From assembly GCA_964393875.1 (NCBI GenBank), contig CAYMUZ010000252.1, positions 1-9,615 on the forward strand: DNA of 9,615 nt, read 5' to 3'. Each line of letters starts with the position of its first letter. Position 1 is the first letter of the stretch. Position numbers and translations under genes: made by a program. The notes beneath the pieces are model-generated. The model was not told where the DNA came from. It saw only the letters and a program-made list of their open reading frames with translations, and made no database searches. Shown piece after piece: positions 6,278-9,615 of this stretch. This DNA comes from JAHFHB01 sp964393875 (GTDB taxonomy: Bacteria > Omnitrophota > Omnitrophia > Omnitrophales > Aquincolibacteriaceae).

Positions 6278-7251
6278 ACCGCCCCCTTTTACTGCTATTT
6301 TCTTTTCTGTTTCTAGGTGTTTCCGGCAGAATTTTGTATGCGGGCGAGAGCCAGCTTTTAGATCAAGTGATTGCGGTTGTGAATGATGAGGCGATTACCC
6401 AAAGTGAGCTTGATGGTCTTCTCCGTCCTATTTATGAAGAATACAAACAGCGGTATAGCGGTGAGAAATTTGTTCAGGAGCTGACGGAGGCCCGCCGTAA
6501 ACTGTTGAACCAGCTCATTGAAGACCGAATTGTCTTCCAGGAAGCAAAATCTCGAAGCATCAAGTCTGATGCGGCGCAAATTGATGAGCAGATGAGTGAA
6601 TTCCAGAAACGTTTTGCCACGCCCGGGGATATGGAGGCTGCACTGAATTCGCAGGGGGTGACGCTGCATGGTCTGCGTGACAGACTGGAGCGGCAGGCGA
6701 TGGTGCGAACACTGCATGAGCAGGAAGTCCGCGCCAAGGTGCTCGTCTCGCCCTCTGAAATTGAAAAGTACTACGACGAACACCCCGCTGATTTTTTACA
6801 AAAGGCCCGTGCGCGGCCGCGATCTATCACGTTAAAAAAAAATGACGAGGCCCGTGAGAAAGGTTTGAAAGACGAGGAGGCCTGGAAAAAAATTCAGGAT
6901 ATTCACACTAAGCTCAAAAAAGGTGCTGATTTTGCAGAGGTGGCGCGCCAAGAATCTCAGGACGCTCAGGCGAAAAATGGCGGACTGGGAGACTGGGTTG
7001 AGCGCGGGGCGATGATCGAAGCCGTTGATCAGGTGTTGTTCAAGCTCAAACCCGGAGAATCTTCAGAGATCGTCGAAACGGCCATGGGGTACCACTTGTT
7101 TCGTCTGGAAGAGATTCAGGCTGAAAATAAGAAATCTCTCGAAGAAGTTCGAGACGAGATTCACGGCAAGCTTTACCAGCAAAAATCCGAGCAGCGCTTT
7201 AATGAGTGGATGCAGGAACTTAAGCAAAAAACCTACATTTCGATCCGCTGA
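6274..7251 (+). CDS. surA: SurA-like periplasmic chaperone / parvulin peptidyl-prolyl isomerase
   Basis: This protein likely assists folding of exported outer-membrane or periplasmic proteins. The 325-residue product starts with a signal peptide (MNRPLLLLFSFLFLGVSG; probable cleavage after LYA at residue 23). The SurA N-terminal domain follows (VIAVVNDEAITQSEL at about 32-46, then KLLNQLIEDRIVFQEAK), and one parvulin domain lies at about 176-281 (GADFAEVARQESQDA, NGGLGDW, MGYHLFRLEEI). SurA of E. coli has two parvulin domains; this has one. The first conserved histidine of parvulins (usually in an RxxHIL strand) seems replaced (RPRSITL), while H274 is kept, so isomerase activity may be weak. 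ATG 6274 overlaps the mfd stop as ATGA; an alternative in-frame start at 6256 would add six residues before the signal peptide. No Shine-Dalgarno is visible, which suggests translational coupling. Chaperone naming beyond the family level is inference. Confidence 0.85.
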   Translation: MNRPLLLLFSFLFLGVSGRILYAGESQLLDQVIAVVNDEAITQSELDGLLRPIYEEYKQRYSGEKFVQELTEARRKLLNQLIEDRIVFQEAKSRSIKSDAAQIDEQMSEFQKRFATPGDMEAALNSQGVTLHGLRDRLERQAMVRTLHEQEVRAKVLVSPSEIEKYYDEHPADFLQKARARPRSITLKKNDEAREKGLKDEEAWKKIQDIHTKLKKGADFAEVARQESQDAQAKNGGLGDWVERGAMIEAVDQVLFKLKPGESSEIVETAMGYHLFRLEEIQAENKKSLEEVRDEIHGKLYQQKSEQRFNEWMQELKQKTYISIR

Positions 7252-7263
7252 CCAACGAACACC

Positions 7264-8262
7264 TTGAAAACAAAAATCATAGCCATGACGATGGGCGATC
7301 CCGGCGGCATTGGACCGGAAATCGTTGTCAAGGCACTTAAAAATGAACGCTCCCCGGCTTATGCGGTGCTTATCGCGGGTGTCCAAGAAGTTTTTAAAAT
7401 GCTGGAGCTCAGGACTGGATTGAGAATTCCTTTCAAGACAGTTTCTGAAAAAGACCTGTCGAGGCTTGAACCAGGGGCTGTTTATTTTCTGGATGTTGCG
7501 GTACAAGCGCGTGTTTTGCTGGGTGCCCAAAGTGGGCTGGTGCCGGAGCCTGGAAGACTCTCCAAAAGCAACGCGGCGATGGCGCTCGCCGCCGTGGATG
7601 TGGCGGCAAAACTTGCTTGCCGCGGGAAACTGAACGCTATTGCGACGGCCCCGTTGAACAAGACGGCGATTCGAATGATTTTACCGGGCTTTCACGGGCA
7701 TACGGAATTTTTGGCCCAGGCCGCCGGAGTCAAAAAATTTGCCATGATGTTTGTGAGTCCGCAGTTGAAGGTGACGCTTGTGACCATTCACGTGCCCCTT
7801 CAAAAAGTCAGTGGGCTTTTATCCAGGGATTTGATTCTCGAGAAAATTCTTTTAACCGATATTTTTCTCAGGCAAAAACTAAAAATAAAAAGGCCCCGCA
7901 TTGCCGTTTGCGCGCTCAATCCGCACGGCCGGGAAACGGGCGTTGAGGAAGATCGGGTGATTGTGCCCGCCGTCAAAGCAGCCATGAAACACGGCATTCT
8001 TGCACAGGGGCCGCTCTCAGCCGACCGTGTCTTTTTTGATGCCACGCACGGGGTGCACGATGCCGTCATCAGCATGTATCACGATCAGGCGCTGGCCCCC
8101 TTTAAAATGATTTCTTTTTATGACGGAGTTAATACGACTCTCGGCCTGCCTTTTGTTCGCACGTCGCCAGATCACGGAACGGCTTTTGATATTGCTTACA
8201 AAAATAAAGCAGATGCTTCGTCGATGCGGGCCTCGCTGTTACTAGCCGGAAAGTTGATTTGA
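7264..8262 (+). CDS. pdxA: 4-hydroxythreonine-4-phosphate dehydrogenase
   Basis: PdxA oxidises 4-phosphohydroxy-L-threonine in the DXP-dependent route to pyridoxal 5'-phosphate, the cofactor of the aminotransferase encoded upstream. The 332-residue product is the normal length. It opens with IIAMTMGDPGGIGPEI, has ATAPLNKTA at 127-135 and PGFHGHTEFLA with the substrate-binding H146 and T147, and keeps the three metal-ligand histidines H176 (TIHVPL), H221 (NPHGRE) and H273 (MYHDQALAPFK). A C-terminal VRTSPDHGTAFDIA motif completes the family pattern. The start is TTG 7264, 12 bases after the surA-like stop, without a Shine-Dalgarno. ATG 7285 is in frame but would cut into the conserved N-terminal strand, so TTG is preferred, with some uncertainty. 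The surA-pdxA-rsmA order also occurs in gammaproteobacteria. Confidence 0.94.
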   Translation: MKTKIIAMTMGDPGGIGPEIVVKALKNERSPAYAVLIAGVQEVFKMLELRTGLRIPFKTVSEKDLSRLEPGAVYFLDVAVQARVLLGAQSGLVPEPGRLSKSNAAMALAAVDVAAKLACRGKLNAIATAPLNKTAIRMILPGFHGHTEFLAQAAGVKKFAMMFVSPQLKVTLVTIHVPLQKVSGLLSRDLILEKILLTDIFLRQKLKIKRPRIAVCALNPHGRETGVEEDRVIVPAVKAAMKHGILAQGPLSADRVFFDATHGVHDAVISMYHDQALAPFKMISFYDGVNTTLGLPFVRTSPDHGTAFDIAYKNKADASSMRASLLLAGKLI

Positions 8263-8269
8263 GATTTTT

Positions 8270-9112
8270 GTGACGCAAGTTGATTTAATCAAAAAATACC
8301 AATTGTCCATTCAAGGAAAACTGGGGCAGCATCTCCTGATTGATCCGAATGTTGCCCGCAAAATTGTGGATGCCGTGGAGGCTGGTCCCGGTCAAACGAT
8401 TCTTGAAGTGGGGCCCGGTTTGGGAGCGTTAACGGAGTGGCTCTTACAGTCTGGATGCCGCGTGCTGGCGGTTGAAAAAGACAGGCGTTTTGCGAATGTG
8501 CTCAAGGAGGAGTATGGCAGCAAGTACGGAGAACAGTTGGAAGTGGTTCAGAGAGATTTTCTTGATTTTGATTTGCACGCAGAATTTGCAAAGCGAGCCC
8601 AAGCACCGCGAAAGGTGATCAGCAATCTCCCGTATTACGTCACCGCACCCGTGCTGTTTGAAATTTTCGAAAAAAGCGCCCTTTTCACGGATGCGGTTTT
8701 TATGATGCAGCGGGAAGTGGCCGAGCGAATTGTGGCTCCCGCTGGAACTCGTGAGTATGGGCGCTTAAGCGTTGGGGCGGCTTATTTCTCAACGCCCCGG
8801 CATATCATGGAGGTGTCTCCAAGTTGTTTTACACCGCAACCAGAGGTCAAATCAAGCGTCATGGCGTTTAAGTTCAAGCCGCAAAAAAACAGGCTGCCGG
8901 AGGCCGCGGAGAAAAATTTTTTGGACCTGGTACGCCGTGGATTCAGCCAGCGCCGTAAAACCCTACTGGGTTTGCTGGTGAACCGCCAACAGGCTTGGAC
9001 ACGAGCTGCATTGCAGGAGATCTTTCGATCGTGCGGTCTCGACCTAAGTATCCGGGCAGAGAGATTGTCTCTAGAAGATTTTTTGCGGCTGTTTCGAACA
9101 CTGCCGGCTTGA
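8270..9112 (+). CDS. rsmA: 16S rRNA (adenine1518/1519-N6)-dimethyltransferase
   Basis: RsmA (KsgA) dimethylates two adjacent adenines in helix 45 of 16S rRNA late in 30S maturation, using S-adenosylmethionine. The 280-residue product is typical in length. Visible motifs are KLGQHLLID at 17-25 (usually GQNFL), the SAM-binding EVGPGLGALT at 46-55, the acidic VEKD at 68-71, RDFLDFD around 95-101, the catalytic NLPYYVTAP at 119-127, FMMQREVAERI, and the C-terminal RRGFSQRRKTLLGLL. The start is GTG 8270, seven bases after the pdxA stop. No Shine-Dalgarno is present, so initiation probably depends on coupling to pdxA translation. The N-terminus is short but matches relatives that start a few residues before the GQ motif. 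Confidence 0.94.
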   Translation: MTQVDLIKKYQLSIQGKLGQHLLIDPNVARKIVDAVEAGPGQTILEVGPGLGALTEWLLQSGCRVLAVEKDRRFANVLKEEYGSKYGEQLEVVQRDFLDFDLHAEFAKRAQAPRKVISNLPYYVTAPVLFEIFEKSALFTDAVFMMQREVAERIVAPAGTREYGRLSVGAAYFSTPRHIMEVSPSCFTPQPEVKSSVMAFKFKPQKNRLPEAAEKNFLDLVRRGFSQRRKTLLGLLVNRQQAWTRAALQEIFRSCGLDLSIRAERLSLEDFLRLFRTLPA

Positions 9113-9158
9113 GCCTGCGCGCTATTTAACGGTGGTTTTGAAAACGGATGGGGTTTTC

Positions 9159-9615
9159 ATGGACGATTCAAAATCCGGAAACGGCCTTTACGTTCTTATC
9201 ATCGATGACGATCCGCTTTTGCGTAAAACCCTCAAAAAACTTCTCGAACGCGAGGGGTACTGTATCGATTTGGCTCAAAATGGTGAGGAGGGGATCCGCA
9301 AGGCCCGGACAGGTTTTTTTCATCTCGTGCTCTGCGATATTCGCATGCCTGGCCTGGACGGGCTGATGACTTTGCGGCACATCCGGAAGTTTCAGGATAG
9401 TGCCGGGGCGGGAAAATCGGGGTTTATTGTGATTACGGCCTTTGATGCGCCTGATACGCGTGCTCAGGCCTTTCAGCTGGGAGTGTGCGATTTTGTGCTG
9501 AAGCCCTTCGATGCCAAAGCTTTTTTGGAAATGATCCGCCACCATGCCCACCAGGCGGAAGCGCGCACCCCACGCCATGAGGTAGAGCGGCTCACTGAGC
9601 GGCTCAAGCGCCTGA
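9159..9615 (+). CDS. Response regulator with N-terminal receiver domain (3' partial)
   Basis: The frame is open from ATG 9159 to the window end (152 codons seen). Residues 10-130 are a CheY-like receiver: the acidic pocket D16-D17-D18 in VLIIDDDPLLRKTL, the phosphoacceptor D60 in LCDIRMPGLDG, the switch threonine T93 in VITAF, and K115 in FVLKPFDAKAF. It should be phosphorylated by a cognate histidine kinase that is not in the window. After the receiver, residues from about 139 (HEVERLTERLKRL) look like the start of a charged, possibly coiled-coil linker, so an output or second signalling domain probably follows outside. The start is 46 bases after rsmA, with a GGATGGGG purine stretch (9146-9153) upstream. 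GTG 9132 and TTG 9138 are in-frame alternatives without better support. Output function cannot be stated. Confidence 0.88.
   Translation, partial: MDDSKSGNGLYVLIIDDDPLLRKTLKKLLEREGYCIDLAQNGEEGIRKARTGFFHLVLCDIRMPGLDGLMTLRHIRKFQDSAGAGKSGFIVITAFDAPDTRAQAFQLGVCDFVLKPFDAKAFLEMIRHHAHQAEARTPRHEVERLTERLKRL

Noticed and set aside
7063..7530. 155-residue minus-strand open frame spanning the surA-like/pdxA junction
   Set aside because: It is antisense to two well-supported genes, shows no family features, and is explained by codon bias on the opposite strand.
9131..9146. GTTTTGAAAAC palindrome before the response regulator
   Set aside because: A one-base loop cannot form a hairpin and no T-run follows; most likely chance in an A/T-rich stretch.

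Overview
The window carries ten protein genes, all on the + strand and tightly packed. They read as chromosomal housekeeping DNA from a Gram-negative bacterium. I see no RNA gene, mobile element, CRISPR array, minus-strand gene or gap over 100 bases. The Gram-negative inference rests mainly on a secreted SurA-type periplasmic chaperone. The protein sequences do not look like a well-known cultured lineage. An uncultured phylum such as Omnitrophota or another PVC-related group is a guess from style and gene order, not something the sequence proves.

Bases 1-3052 are the classical alpha operon: rpsM (5' end outside the window), rpsK, rpsD, rpoA and rplQ. It encodes three small-subunit proteins, the RNA polymerase alpha subunit and large-subunit protein L17. 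rpsD, rpoA and rplQ have strong Shine-Dalgarno sequences. A class I aspartate-type aminotransferase (3078-4265) follows at 25 bases with its own ribosome binding site, and a small terminator-like hairpin lies just after it.

Bases 4322-8272 onward form a second compact run: an abbreviated mfd, a surA-like peptidyl-prolyl isomerase/chaperone (joined by an ATGA overlap), pdxA (pyridoxal phosphate synthesis) and rsmA (16S rRNA dimethyltransferase). The surA-pdxA-rsmA order is shared with gammaproteobacteria. None of these four genes has a recognisable Shine-Dalgarno, unlike the operon upstream. A response regulator begins at 9159 and runs off the right edge.

The most unusual item is the Mfd homologue. 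At 651 residues it is little more than half the usual length of about 1150. It appears to keep domain D2 (UvrA contact), the RNA polymerase-interacting domain and the full translocase, while lacking D1a, D1b, D3 and the autoinhibitory D7. Secondary oddities are a nine-glutamate stretch in the RpoA linker, a charged tail of about 65 residues on L17 ending in an apparent amphipathic segment, and a parvulin domain lacking one of its usual histidines. No wholly new multi-gene system is evident.
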